From: CAG-1000 sp964545285
GTDB taxonomy: Bacteria > Bacillota_I > Bacilli_A > RF39 > UBA660
DNA length: 12,067 nt
Direction of reading: 5' to 3'
Assembly (NCBI GenBank): GCA_964545285.1
Contig: CAZJEW010000032.1
Location: 1-12,067, forward strand
Positions within the stretch are counted from its first letter, which is position 1. Each line of letters begins with the position of its first letter. Below are positions 1-6,626 of this stretch, in pieces. The notes under the pieces are model-generated. The model was not told the origin of the DNA, searched no databases, and saw only the letters and a list, made by a program, of their open reading frames with translations. A program made the position numbers and the translations under genes.

Positions 1-54
1 AGCACAAGACTGAAAATCTTGGTGTCGTTGGTTCGATTCCAACTGAAGCCACCA
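1..54 (+). tRNA. tRNA-Phe (anticodon GAA), 5' end outside window
   Basis: This is the 3' part of a tRNA. It shows the anticodon stem CAAGA/TCTTG around the loop CTGAAAA (anticodon GAA, decoding UUC/UUU), a variable loop, a T stem GTTGG/CCAAC around TTCGATT, and a 3' acceptor strand TGAAGCC. The discriminator A and an encoded CCA (52-54) follow. The D arm and 5' acceptor strand lie before the window. Layout and loop sequence match Bacilli tRNA-Phe. It is the first visible member of a three-gene cluster. Confidence 0.93.
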
Positions 55-101
55 GTTTTTTATTAAAAATATTTATAGCGCTTAACTTTATTACTATGTA
101 T

Positions 102-178
102 GCGCTCATAGCTCAATTGGATAGAGCATTTGACTACGGATCAAAAGGTTAGGGGTTCAACTCCTCTTGGGCGCACCA
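102..178 (+). tRNA. tRNA-Arg (anticodon ACG)
   Basis: This is a complete cloverleaf. The acceptor GCGCTCA pairs with TGGGCGC (one G-T), and the D arm contains AGCTCAATTGGATAGAGC. The anticodon stem TTTGA/TCAAA encloses CTACGGA, giving anticodon ACG. The T stem AGGGG/CCTCT encloses TTCAACT. Discriminator A and an encoded CCA end it. An ACG anticodon normally needs A34-to-inosine editing by TadA to read CGU/CGC/CGA; that is family knowledge, not seen here. Confidence 0.95.
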
Positions 179-186
179 TTTATTTG

Positions 187-263
187 CGGGAAGTGGCTCA
201 ACTTGGTAGAGCATTCGGTTTGGGACCGAGAGGTTGCAGGTTCAAATCCTGTCTTCCCGACCA
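187..263 (+). tRNA. tRNA-Pro (anticodon TGG)
   Basis: This is a complete cloverleaf. The acceptor CGGGAAG pairs with CTTCCCG. The anticodon stem TTCGG/CCGAG encloses TTTGGGA, giving anticodon TGG. The T arm is GCAGG/CCTGT around TTCAAAT. Discriminator A and an encoded CCA end it. The sequence strongly resembles Bacillus-type tRNA-Pro. It starts 8 bases after tRNA-Arg, so the two are surely co-transcribed. Confidence 0.95.
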
Positions 264-272
264 TTTAAAAAT

Positions 273-295
273 AAGTTCATTTATTGAACTTTTTT
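273..295 (+). terminator. Intrinsic terminator of the tRNA cluster
   Basis: A perfect 7-bp stem, AAGTTCA (273-279) with TGAACTT (285-291), encloses a 5-base loop and runs into a T tract (290-295). It lies 9 bases after the CCA of tRNA-Pro and closes the tRNA transcript. Confidence 0.8.
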
Positions 296-337
296 AATGT
301 AAATAAATAAAAAATATGAATTATTATTAATTATTAA

Positions 338-346
338 TGATATACT
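338..346 (+). promoter_or_regulatory. Extended -10 promoter of the DUF3048 gene
   Basis: TG at 338-339, one base, then TATACT (341-346) form an extended -10 element. No good -35 is visible about 17 bases upstream. The start codon at 365 lies 18 bases downstream, and a ribosome site AGGTG is at 353-357. The element sits just after the tRNA terminator, as expected for a new transcript. Confidence 0.55.
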
Positions 347-364
347 AATTATAGGTGCTTATTT

Positions 365-1411
365 ATGGCAAAGAAAAAATTAAAAAGAGGTGTTAAAAGA
401 TTATTATTTACTACTTTATTTGTAGCAATTACTCTTTTTTGTGTTACATATTTTAATTTATGGGATAAAGCTCTAATGTACTTTTCTAATAATGATGGAA
501 TTAATATAAATATTAAAAATATATATAAACCTGTGATTAAGAATGTGAATGTTGATAGTAAAGTGAGAACTTTTGGTGTTTCGATAAACAATAATCATGA
601 TTCTTGGCCCCATGTAGGTTTGCAAGATGCTTTTTTGTGTTATGAACTAATTGCTGAAGGTGGTATTACTAGAATACTCGCATTTTATAAAGATGTATCA
701 CTTGAAAAAATCGGTTCTGTTAGGAGTGCAAGACATTATTTTCTAGATTATATTTTGGAAAATGATGCAATATTTGTACATTATGGACATAGCCCACAAG
801 CATTAGAAGATATTAAAAGTTTAGGTATTGATAATATTAACGGAATGTATGATAGTGCTTTTTTTAGAGATACATCATTAAATAAAGCATATGAACATAC
901 TGCTTTTACATCAACTGAGAAGATTAATACATATATTTCAAAAAAAGGTTATCGAAATACGAGTGATGTAATGCTACTTACTTATAGTCCTTTAAATATT
1001 GATAGGTCTAATGAAGAATATAATACTGCTAATAGCGTAAGCATTGAATATTCGGATTATACAACAACTAAATATATATATGATGAAAAAAATCATAATT
1101 ACAAGCAATACATGAGTAATACTGAACAAATTGACGGAGTAACAAATAAAACATATACGGTTAAAAACATAATAACATATCAAGTTAAAAATAGTTCAAT
1201 CGATTCAAAAGGAAGACAAAATTTATCTAATATTGGTTCTGGAGAGGGATATTATATTTCTAATGGAAAATCAATAAAAATAAAATGGATTAAAGACTCT
1301 AGAAGTTCTAAAACAATATATAAAGATATGAATGGAAAAGATTTGGTTGTTAACGATGGAAACACTTGGATTCATATCCAACCAACAGATAAAAAATTAG
1401 TAATAGAGTAA
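365..1411 (+). CDS. Membrane-anchored DUF3048 (YerB-like) protein
   Basis: This 348-residue protein has a lysine/arginine-rich N-terminus, one membrane segment at about 13-30, and an extracytoplasmic remainder. Residues 66-210 match the N-terminal DUF3048 domain: the stretches SINNNHDSWPHVGLQDA, YELIAEGGITRILAFY, EKIGSVRSARHYF and VHYGHSPQAL are the family's best conserved blocks. Residues about 221-345 match the C-terminal DUF3048 domain, with VKNIITYQV, GSGEGYYISNGK and NDGNTWI. Bacillus YerB is a lipoprotein of this family with no established reaction. Here no lipobox is visible (TLFC does not fit), so it is probably held by an uncleaved signal anchor. Its own extended -10 promoter precedes it. 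The ribosome site AGGTG is 7 bases from the ATG. Family assignment is firm; function is unknown. Confidence 0.9.
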   Translation: MAKKKLKRGVKRLLFTTLFVAITLFCVTYFNLWDKALMYFSNNDGININIKNIYKPVIKNVNVDSKVRTFGVSINNNHDSWPHVGLQDAFLCYELIAEGGITRILAFYKDVSLEKIGSVRSARHYFLDYILENDAIFVHYGHSPQALEDIKSLGIDNINGMYDSAFFRDTSLNKAYEHTAFTSTEKINTYISKKGYRNTSDVMLLTYSPLNIDRSNEEYNTANSVSIEYSDYTTTKYIYDEKNHNYKQYMSNTEQIDGVTNKTYTVKNIITYQVKNSSIDSKGRQNLSNIGSGEGYYISNGKSIKIKWIKDSRSSKTIYKDMNGKDLVVNDGNTWIHIQPTDKKLVIE

Positions 1412-1449
1412 TATTTTTATTCATTAGCAATATAATTTAATAAAAAATG

Positions 1450-1478
1450 TTGAAATATTGTTTTTTAAATGATAAAAT
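1450..1478 (+). promoter_or_regulatory. Promoter of the gene at 1509
   Basis: TTGAAA (1450-1455), a 17-base spacer and TAAAAT (1473-1478) form a good vegetative promoter. TG at 1470-1471 also makes it an extended -10. The start codon follows 30 bases later behind a strong GGGAGG ribosome site (1495-1500). Confidence 0.7.
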
Positions 1479-1508
1479 AAACAATATGAGAATAGGGAGG
1501 AAAAATTA

Positions 1509-2306
1509 ATGGATAGTATAAATAATTTTTTAGCTGATAATTACCTTTGGTTTATGATTGGAGCAGGCGTATTGCTTGTTGCTTTGATAGGATTTATAGT
1601 TGATGGAAAGAAAAAGAAAACAAAAGGCGAGGAACTACCTAGTGATACGACGAATATAAATCAGATTAATGCTACTTCTGAAGCGGAAATACCATCAATG
1701 GGAGTTCAAGATACTCCAATTGTTCAACCTAATGTTCAACCTCAAGTAAACTCTGAACCTCAATTAGTATTTGAACAACCTTCATTAAATGATAATGAGA
1801 CAATTAATGAAATAAAAAAATTAAGTGTAGAACCATCTTTGACTTTTGAATCTATTCCAAGTGTTAGTCAAAGTATGGATGCGAACACTTCGTATAATCA
1901 AACAGATAATATGACAATTGGTGAACCTATTGAAGCTCCTAAAACTGATGTTTCTGATGTTCCAACTAATACACCAGAACCAATTAATAATGTTGTAAAT
2001 GTTGTTCCTTTAGCAAATGATAATATTGTTTCTCAACCTGTTGTAGAAACAATACCAACTGTTGATATACCAGTTTTGAATCAAACACCTGATACTTTTG
2101 TTCAAGAAGCAAATCCAGTAATAGATATTCCTGAAGTTGAGAATATGCCACAAGAGATAACTTCTAATGTGAATAATGAATCTTCACCAATAAATATGAT
2201 GCCAGAAGAACCTATTACTCCTGCTGTGGAGTCACCTGTTGTTGATATTCCAACTGTAGAAACATCTCCATTACAAACACCATCAGATGAAACACCTATA
2301 GTTTAG
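1509..2306 (+). CDS. Single-pass membrane protein with long disordered acidic Pro/Val/Glu/Asn tail, unknown function
   Basis: I do not recognise a family in this 265-residue protein. Residues about 13-31 form one hydrophobic membrane segment. KKKKTK follows at once, so by the positive-inside rule the N-terminus is outside and the long tail is probably cytoplasmic. Residues 41-265 are low-complexity, rich in P, V, N, E, T, S and Q, lack cysteine and carry a net negative charge. Three degenerate copies of a V/I-D-I-P motif occur at about 185, 205 and 245, each followed within a few residues by another proline. Such a tail suggests a flexible tether or multivalent docking region rather than an enzyme; this is inference. 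The gene has its own promoter and a strong GGGAGG ribosome site, and a terminator follows, so it is monocistronic. Confidence 0.8.
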   Translation: MDSINNFLADNYLWFMIGAGVLLVALIGFIVDGKKKKTKGEELPSDTTNINQINATSEAEIPSMGVQDTPIVQPNVQPQVNSEPQLVFEQPSLNDNETINEIKKLSVEPSLTFESIPSVSQSMDANTSYNQTDNMTIGEPIEAPKTDVSDVPTNTPEPINNVVNVVPLANDNIVSQPVVETIPTVDIPVLNQTPDTFVQEANPVIDIPEVENMPQEITSNVNNESSPINMMPEEPITPAVESPVVDIPTVETSPLQTPSDETPIV

Positions 2307-2318
2307 TGTAAAAATATT

Positions 2319-2345
2319 AAGAATATGTAAATATATTCTTTTTTT
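2319..2345 (+). terminator. Intrinsic terminator after the disordered-tail gene
   Basis: An 8-bp stem, AAGAATAT (2319-2326) with ATATTCTT (2333-2340), has a 6-base loop and leads into a T tract (2339-2345). It lies 12 bases past the stop codon. The stem is AT-rich, as expected in this genome. Confidence 0.7.
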
Positions 2346-2358
2346 ATTTAAATTATTT

Positions 2359-2367
2359 TGCTATAAT
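2359..2367 (+). promoter_or_regulatory. Extended -10 promoter of the gene at 2390
   Basis: TG, one base, then a consensus TATAAT (2362-2367) form an extended -10. The -35 position holds only T-rich sequence of the preceding terminator. The start codon is 22 bases downstream. Confidence 0.7.
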
Positions 2368-2389
2368 TAGGTTAACAATAGGAGTTTAT

Positions 2390-2887
2390 ATGAAGAAAAA
2401 GAAAAAGAAGAGTCATCTAATTTATTATATGATTATTGGTTTTGTTTTCATATGTATATTATTAACGTTATATGATAAATATAAACTTGCTTCAATTGAT
2501 GGTGTATATGACATAAAAGTTTCAGAAACTTTTGAAACTCTTCCTAGTGATTCATTAATAACAAGTTATGATGAGTATACTAAATTCTTAAAAAATAATC
2601 TTTCTATTAAAGAATATAATTCTTCTATTAGTGATAATATTATTAACTCATCAACTTTTGAAAAGTATGATTATATTGCAATATTTTATGAATCAAGAAT
2701 GTGTCCAAATAATAGTAATTCTTTGAAATCAGTATCTTTGCTTAAAAGCAAAATAATATTATCTGTAACAAGACAAGAAAATTCTAAATGCAATTTATTA
2801 ACTAGGGTATCATTTATACCTATTGAAAAGAATAAATATGAAACGTTACCAAACATTATTGTTGAAAAACAAATTATACAAAAATAG
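2390..2887 (+). CDS. Small membrane-anchored protein, unknown function
   Basis: This 165-residue protein starts with MKKKKKKS, has one membrane segment at about 11-28, and an extracytoplasmic domain of about 135 residues. I do not recognise it with confidence. The domain has the pattern 'S-Y-x-E-Y-x-x-F-L' (about 59-67), then 'F-x-K-Y-D-Y-I-A-I-F-Y' (90-100), then alternating strand-like segments. That loosely recalls PrcB-type small beta domains, but no diagnostic residue supports the call. Two cysteines lie outside the membrane (105 and 134) and could form a disulfide; C22 is inside the membrane segment. The ribosome site AGGAG (2380-2384) is 5 bases from the ATG. The gene appears monocistronic, with its own promoter; I see no clear terminator before the next promoter. 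Confidence 0.8.
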   Translation: MKKKKKKSHLIYYMIIGFVFICILLTLYDKYKLASIDGVYDIKVSETFETLPSDSLITSYDEYTKFLKNNLSIKEYNSSISDNIINSSTFEKYDYIAIFYESRMCPNNSNSLKSVSLLKSKIILSVTRQENSKCNLLTRVSFIPIEKNKYETLPNIIVEKQIIQK

Positions 2888-2907
2888 TTTAATTTTTAAT
2901 AAAAATA

Positions 2908-2916
2908 TGTTATATT
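2908..2916 (+). promoter_or_regulatory. Extended -10 promoter of the T-box/alaS transcript
   Basis: TG (2908-2909), one base, then TATATT (2911-2916) lies just upstream of the T-box Stem I. The -35 position (about 2888-2893, TTTAAT) is weak. Placement a few bases before the start of the riboswitch structure supports the call. Confidence 0.55.
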
Positions 2917-2923
2917 ATTAGCA

Positions 2924-3116
2924 GTTGAAAAGAATATTAGAATAATGGATATTATAGAGAGTTAGTATGTGGTGTAAACTAATATTGAAATTATTTGAAG
3001 CTACTTTTCTGATATTGAGTTAATAACTCACGTGTAAGTACGTTATAATTAAATAAGAAAAATAAAGGATGGTACCGTCTAACAATAGACTCCTTATAAT
3101 ACCATTCTTTTTTATT
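2924..3116 (+). promoter_or_regulatory. T-box riboswitch with alanine (GCU) specifier
   Basis: The leader senses uncharged tRNA-Ala and controls alaS transcription. The Stem I base is GAAAAG (2927-2932) with CTTTTC (3004-3009). The next helix is AATAAT (2941-2946) with ATTATT (2990-2995). Between them, the 3' side of the internal loop (2996-3003) carries GCT at 3000-3002, the Ala specifier, followed by A. A further helix is TTAGT (2962-2966) with ACTAA (2978-2982). A later hairpin pairs TGAGTT (3016-3021) with AACTCA (3025-3030). The antiterminator is AAGGA (3065-3069) with TCCTT (3091-3095) plus GTCTA (3077-3081) with TAGAC (3086-3090). They enclose the diagnostic 7-base bulge TGGTACC, whose TGGT complements the tRNA ACCA end. 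Specifier, bulge and downstream gene all agree. Confidence 0.96.
3065..3116 (+). terminator. Conditional terminator of the alaS T-box
   Basis: AAGGATGGTA (3065-3074) can pair over 10 bp (one G-T) with TACCATTCTT (3100-3109), followed by a T-rich run to about 3116. The left strand overlaps both the AAGGA helix strand and the TGG bulge of the antiterminator. The two folds therefore exclude each other: binding of an uncharged tRNA-Ala 3' end should favour read-through. Confidence 0.92.
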
Positions 3117-3130
3117 TTTAAGGAGATAAA

Positions 3131-4870
3131 ATGAATTTAAAAGACTTGTATATTAATTTTTTTGAAACAAAGGGACACAAGCAAATAGCGTCTGCTCCAG
3201 TGGTACCAGAAAATGATAATACTGTATTATTTAATACTGCTGGAATGCAACCGATTACACCTTATTTGCTTGGTAAAAAGCATCCATATGGTAAAAGATT
3301 GGTTGATTATCAAAAATGCATTAGAACTAATGATTTAGATTCAGTAGGTGATAGTTTTCATCATACTTTCTTTGAAATGTTAGGTAATTGGAGTTTAGGG
3401 GATTATTTTAAGAAAGAATCAATTAATTGGAGCTATGAATTTTTGACAAAGGTATTAAAAATATCACCAGATAAATTAGCTGTAACTGTTTTTGAGGGAA
3501 ATGAAATAGCGCCTAAAGATACTGAGGCTATTAATCTTTGGAAAAGTTTAGGAATTAGTGAAGACAGAATTGCCTGTACTAAAGAAGATAATTGGTGGCC
3601 TAATCTTGAATTGCCAGGATTGTGTGGACCTGATACTGAAATATTTTATTTTAGGAGTAATGATACAATTCCTGAAAAGTTTGACCCTAATGATGAAAGA
3701 TGGGTAGAAATATGGAATAATGTTTTTATGCAGTATAATCATAATGAAGATGGATCAATAAGTGAACTTGAAAATAAAAATGTTGATACTGGAATGGGTG
3801 TTGAAAGAACAACTGCTATACTTGAAGGAGTAAATGATAATTACTTATGTAGTATATGGAAAAATATTATTAATAAGATCGAAGAATTATCAAATAAATC
3901 ATATTTTGGTAATGAAAAATCTATGAGAATAGTGGCTGATCATATTAGAACAAGTGTATTTATATCAGCTGATTATGCGGGTATTAAGCCATCTAATGTG
4001 GGACAGGGTTATATTCTTAGAAGACTTATCAGAAGGGCTATTAGACATGCTAAAAAGCTTGGTATTGATATTAATGGTAATTGGGATAGTATTATTGCTA
4101 ATGAAATAATTAATGAATATAAAAATTATTATAAAGAACTTAATGATAATAAAGATGTTGTTATAGAAGTTCTTAAAAATGAAAAAATTAAATTTAATAG
4201 AACATTAGAAAAAGGACTTAAAGAATTTGAAAAAGTTTCTAATAATAATATAGATGGTGATACTGCTTTTCATTTATATGATACTTACGGATTTCCTATT
4301 GAACTAACTCTTGAACTTGCTAAAGAAAAAAATATAGATGTTGATATAAATGGTTTTAATGAAAAGTTTAAAAATCATCAAGAACTTTCTAGAACTGCTT
4401 CTAGTGGTCAATTTAAAGGTGGTTTAGGTGGCAATGGTGAAATAGAAACTAAATATCACACTTGTACTCATTTGTTAAATGCTGCTCTTAAAAAAGTGCT
4501 TGGTGAAGATGTTCATCAAAAGGGTTCAAATATTACAAGTGAAAGATTAAGATTTGATTTTAGTTGTGATCACAAATTAACAGATGAAGAAAAGAAAAAA
4601 ACTGAAGATTTAGTAAATGAATGGATAAATAAAAAAATAGATGTAACTGTTGAAAATATGCCAAAAGAGGAAGCAATCAAAAGTGGAGCAGAGCATATGT
4701 TTATAGAGAAATATCCTGATATAGTATCAGTATACAAAATAGATTCAATATCTAAAGAAATTTGTATGGGTCCACATGTAAAAAATACTAAAGAATTAGG
4801 ACATTTTAAAATACAGAAAGAAGAAGCTTCTTCTTCAGGTGTAAGAAGAATAAAAGGAATATTAGAATGA
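3131..4870 (+). CDS. alaS: Alanine--tRNA ligase, compact form lacking the beta-barrel and C-Ala domains
   Basis: It charges tRNA-Ala with alanine in the cytoplasm. Class II core features are present: the N-terminal region with NTAGMQP (35-41), motif 2 around CIRTNDLD to HHTFFEMLGN (63-86), DTGMGVER (219-226), and motif 3 GYILRRLIRR (293-302). A tRNA-recognition helical region follows to about 415. The editing domain keeps both zinc-site motifs, HxxxH (H443/H447) and CxxxH (C545/H549). At 579 residues it is far shorter than the usual roughly 850-900. Only about 25 residues separate the helical region from the editing domain, so the beta-barrel subdomain is missing. The protein ends soon after CxxxH, so the coiled-coil and C-Ala domain are missing too. 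The end overlaps rlmN by 4 bases and shows no frameshift, so this looks like a genuine compact enzyme. Regulation is by the T-box leader. The AGGAG site (3121-3125) fixes the start. Confidence 0.95.
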   Translation: MNLKDLYINFFETKGHKQIASAPVVPENDNTVLFNTAGMQPITPYLLGKKHPYGKRLVDYQKCIRTNDLDSVGDSFHHTFFEMLGNWSLGDYFKKESINWSYEFLTKVLKISPDKLAVTVFEGNEIAPKDTEAINLWKSLGISEDRIACTKEDNWWPNLELPGLCGPDTEIFYFRSNDTIPEKFDPNDERWVEIWNNVFMQYNHNEDGSISELENKNVDTGMGVERTTAILEGVNDNYLCSIWKNIINKIEELSNKSYFGNEKSMRIVADHIRTSVFISADYAGIKPSNVGQGYILRRLIRRAIRHAKKLGIDINGNWDSIIANEIINEYKNYYKELNDNKDVVIEVLKNEKIKFNRTLEKGLKEFEKVSNNNIDGDTAFHLYDTYGFPIELTLELAKEKNIDVDINGFNEKFKNHQELSRTASSGQFKGGLGGNGEIETKYHTCTHLLNAALKKVLGEDVHQKGSNITSERLRFDFSCDHKLTDEEKKKTEDLVNEWINKKIDVTVENMPKEEAIKSGAEHMFIEKYPDIVSVYKIDSISKEICMGPHVKNTKELGHFKIQKEEASSSGVRRIKGILE

Positions 4871-5886
4871 ATATATATGGATTTACAAAAAGTAAATTAG
4901 AAGAATTCTTTATAGAAAATAACTTTAAAAAGTATAATGCATCACAAGTAATTGATTGGATTTATAAAAAAAAGGAATATAAATTTGATAATATGAGTAA
5001 TTTATCTAAAAATCTCATGGATTTTTGTAATGAAAGATTTACTATTAATGATTTGAAACTTATTAAAAAGGAAACTAGTACTTTAGCAAATAAATATTTA
5101 TTAGAATTAAATGATAATAATAGAATCGAATGTGTACTTATGTTTCATGACTATGGTAACAGTTTATGTATATCTAGTCAAGTTGGATGTAATATGGGGT
5201 GTAAATTCTGTGAAAGTGGAAGACTTAAAAAAGTAAGAGATCTATTGACTTATGAACTTATTTCTCAAATTATTACTATTCAAAATATTGAAAACATTCG
5301 TATAGATTATGTAGTTATAATGGGAATAGGCGAACCATTCGATAATTTTAACAACGTTAAGGATTTTATAGAAATAGTCACTAATCCTTCAATGCTAGAA
5401 ATTGGCAGTAGACATATTACAATATCTACATGTGGAATAGTTCCAAAAATAATAGAATTTGCAAATCTTAGTTTACAAGTGAACTTGGCAATTTCTTTAC
5501 ATGCGCCTAATAATGAACTAAGAAATAAAATAATGAATATAAATAAAGCTTATCCTTTAGAAGAAGTTTTAGAAGCAATTGATTATTATATTAGTAAGAC
5601 AAATAGAAGAGTTACTATAGAATATATTATGCTAAATGATATAAACGATTCTGAGGAATGCGCTTTAGAATTATCAAACCTTTTTAAAGGTAAACTTGTA
5701 TATATTAATATTATTCCTTATAATGAAACATCCAATATAGATTTTAAAAGAAGTAGTGACTTTAAAATTAAAAGGTTTTATGATATACTTAAGAAAAGTA
5801 AAATAAACGCAACTATAAGAAAAGAAATGGGTGGTAATTTGTCTGCTGCTTGTGGACAATTAAGAGCAAATGAAAGAGGTGAATAG
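4867..5886 (+). CDS. rlmN: Radical SAM rRNA/tRNA adenine-C2 methyltransferase RlmN
   Basis: RlmN methylates C2 of A2503 in 23S rRNA and A37 in some tRNAs. The 339-residue length is usual. The [4Fe-4S]/SAM motif is C108-x3-C112-x2-C115. C101 and C329 occupy the places of the two mechanistic cysteines (E. coli C118 and C355), the latter in the family hallmark AACGQLR. E88 in RIECV matches the conserved Glu before the radical SAM core, and MGIGEP (152-157) is the SAM-binding GEP segment. The GEP motif, N-terminal helical domain and operon context favour RlmN over the Cfr resistance paralogue. The residues after the cluster read CESG instead of the common CATG, a mild variant. The ATG overlaps the alaS stop (ATGA), and AAGGA (4854-4858) inside alaS serves as ribosome site, so translation is probably coupled. 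Confidence 0.93.
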   Translation: MNIYGFTKSKLEEFFIENNFKKYNASQVIDWIYKKKEYKFDNMSNLSKNLMDFCNERFTINDLKLIKKETSTLANKYLLELNDNNRIECVLMFHDYGNSLCISSQVGCNMGCKFCESGRLKKVRDLLTYELISQIITIQNIENIRIDYVVIMGIGEPFDNFNNVKDFIEIVTNPSMLEIGSRHITISTCGIVPKIIEFANLSLQVNLAISLHAPNNELRNKIMNINKAYPLEEVLEAIDYYISKTNRRVTIEYIMLNDINDSEECALELSNLFKGKLVYINIIPYNETSNIDFKRSSDFKIKRFYDILKKSKINATIRKEMGGNLSAACGQLRANERGE

Positions 5887-6624
5887 ATGAATACATTTTA
5901 TCAAACCGATCCTGGAAAAGTAAGAAGTCATAATGAAGATTCAGTAACAATAGTAAAAAATGTTAGCGGAGAATATTTGCTTGTTGTAGCAGATGGTATG
6001 GGTGGACATAAAGCTGGTGAAGTTGCAAGTTCTTTAGCAGTAAATGAACTTAGTAAAAGATTTACTGCATTATCTGTTATTGGAACGAAAGAAGAAGCTG
6101 TAGTTTGGTTAAAAGAAATAATTAATGAAATAAATATAAAAATATTAAGATATGCCGAAGAACACGTAGATGCTAGTGGTCTTGGAACAACTTGCGTATG
6201 TGCAATATTAACAAATGATTATCTATTATTTGGTAATGTTGGAGATTCTAGTGGATTTGTTATTAAAGGTGGTAAATTATATAAAGTTACAAAAGATCAT
6301 ACATTAGTTAATTTATTACTTGAGAATGGTGAAATAACTCCTTCTGCGGCTCAAGTTCATCCTCAAAAAAATATTCTTATGAGAGCATTAGGTGCAGCTG
6401 AAATAATTGAAATGGATATTTTTGATGTTGAGAAGGATGTTGAAGGAATATTCTTGTGTAGTGATGGCCTTACTAATATGATGGCTGTTGAGCATATTGA
6501 AAAAGTATTAAATGATGAAAATTTAGATTTAGAAGAACAAGTTAATAAATTAATAATGAAAAGCAATGCTAGAGGGGGAACTGATAATATAACGATTGCT
6601 TGCTTAAAAAGAAGTGGTGAATAA
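5887..6624 (+). CDS. prpC: PP2C-family Ser/Thr protein phosphatase
   Basis: This 245-residue PPM phosphatase (PrpC/Stp type) should reverse phosphorylation by the kinase encoded next to it. Motifs in order are RSHNED (13-18), VADGMGGHKAGE (34-45), GLGTTCV (98-104), NVGDSS (117-122), CSDGLTNM (191-198) and GGTDNIT (230-236). Metal-binding acidic residues are D18, D36, D193 and D233, so the active site is complete. There is no signal peptide or membrane segment, so it is cytoplasmic. The ATG follows the rlmN stop directly, with AGAGGTG upstream inside rlmN as ribosome site. The pairing with prkC two bases downstream is the standard Bacillota arrangement. Confidence 0.95.
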   Translation: MNTFYQTDPGKVRSHNEDSVTIVKNVSGEYLLVVADGMGGHKAGEVASSLAVNELSKRFTALSVIGTKEEAVVWLKEIINEINIKILRYAEEHVDASGLGTTCVCAILTNDYLLFGNVGDSSGFVIKGGKLYKVTKDHTLVNLLLENGEITPSAAQVHPQKNILMRALGAAEIIEMDIFDVEKDVEGIFLCSDGLTNMMAVEHIEKVLNDENLDLEEQVNKLIMKSNARGGTDNITIACLKRSGE

Positions 6625-6626
6625 TT

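Noticed and set aside
365..591. Minus-strand open frames across the window, such as the one at 349-591
   Set aside because: They are antisense to well-supported genes, lack ribosome sites and encode hydrophobic or biased sequences typical of AT-rich antisense reading.
1428..1466. Possible terminator after the DUF3048 gene (CAATAT...ATATTG followed by T's)
   Set aside because: The stem is only 6 bp of almost pure A-T with a loop of about 21 bases, and it overlaps the next promoter. It is too weak to call.
3131..4870. alaS as a frameshifted or truncated pseudogene
   Set aside because: The frame is intact, all catalytic and zinc-site residues are present, the internal loss is clean, and the end overlaps rlmN by ATGA with no leftover C-Ala sequence in other frames.
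4867..5886. Cfr antibiotic-resistance methyltransferase instead of RlmN
   Set aside because: The GEP motif, N-terminal domain pattern and the rlmN-prpC-prkC-rsgA-rpe order fit RlmN. Cfr carries GEA at the same place and lacks this context.
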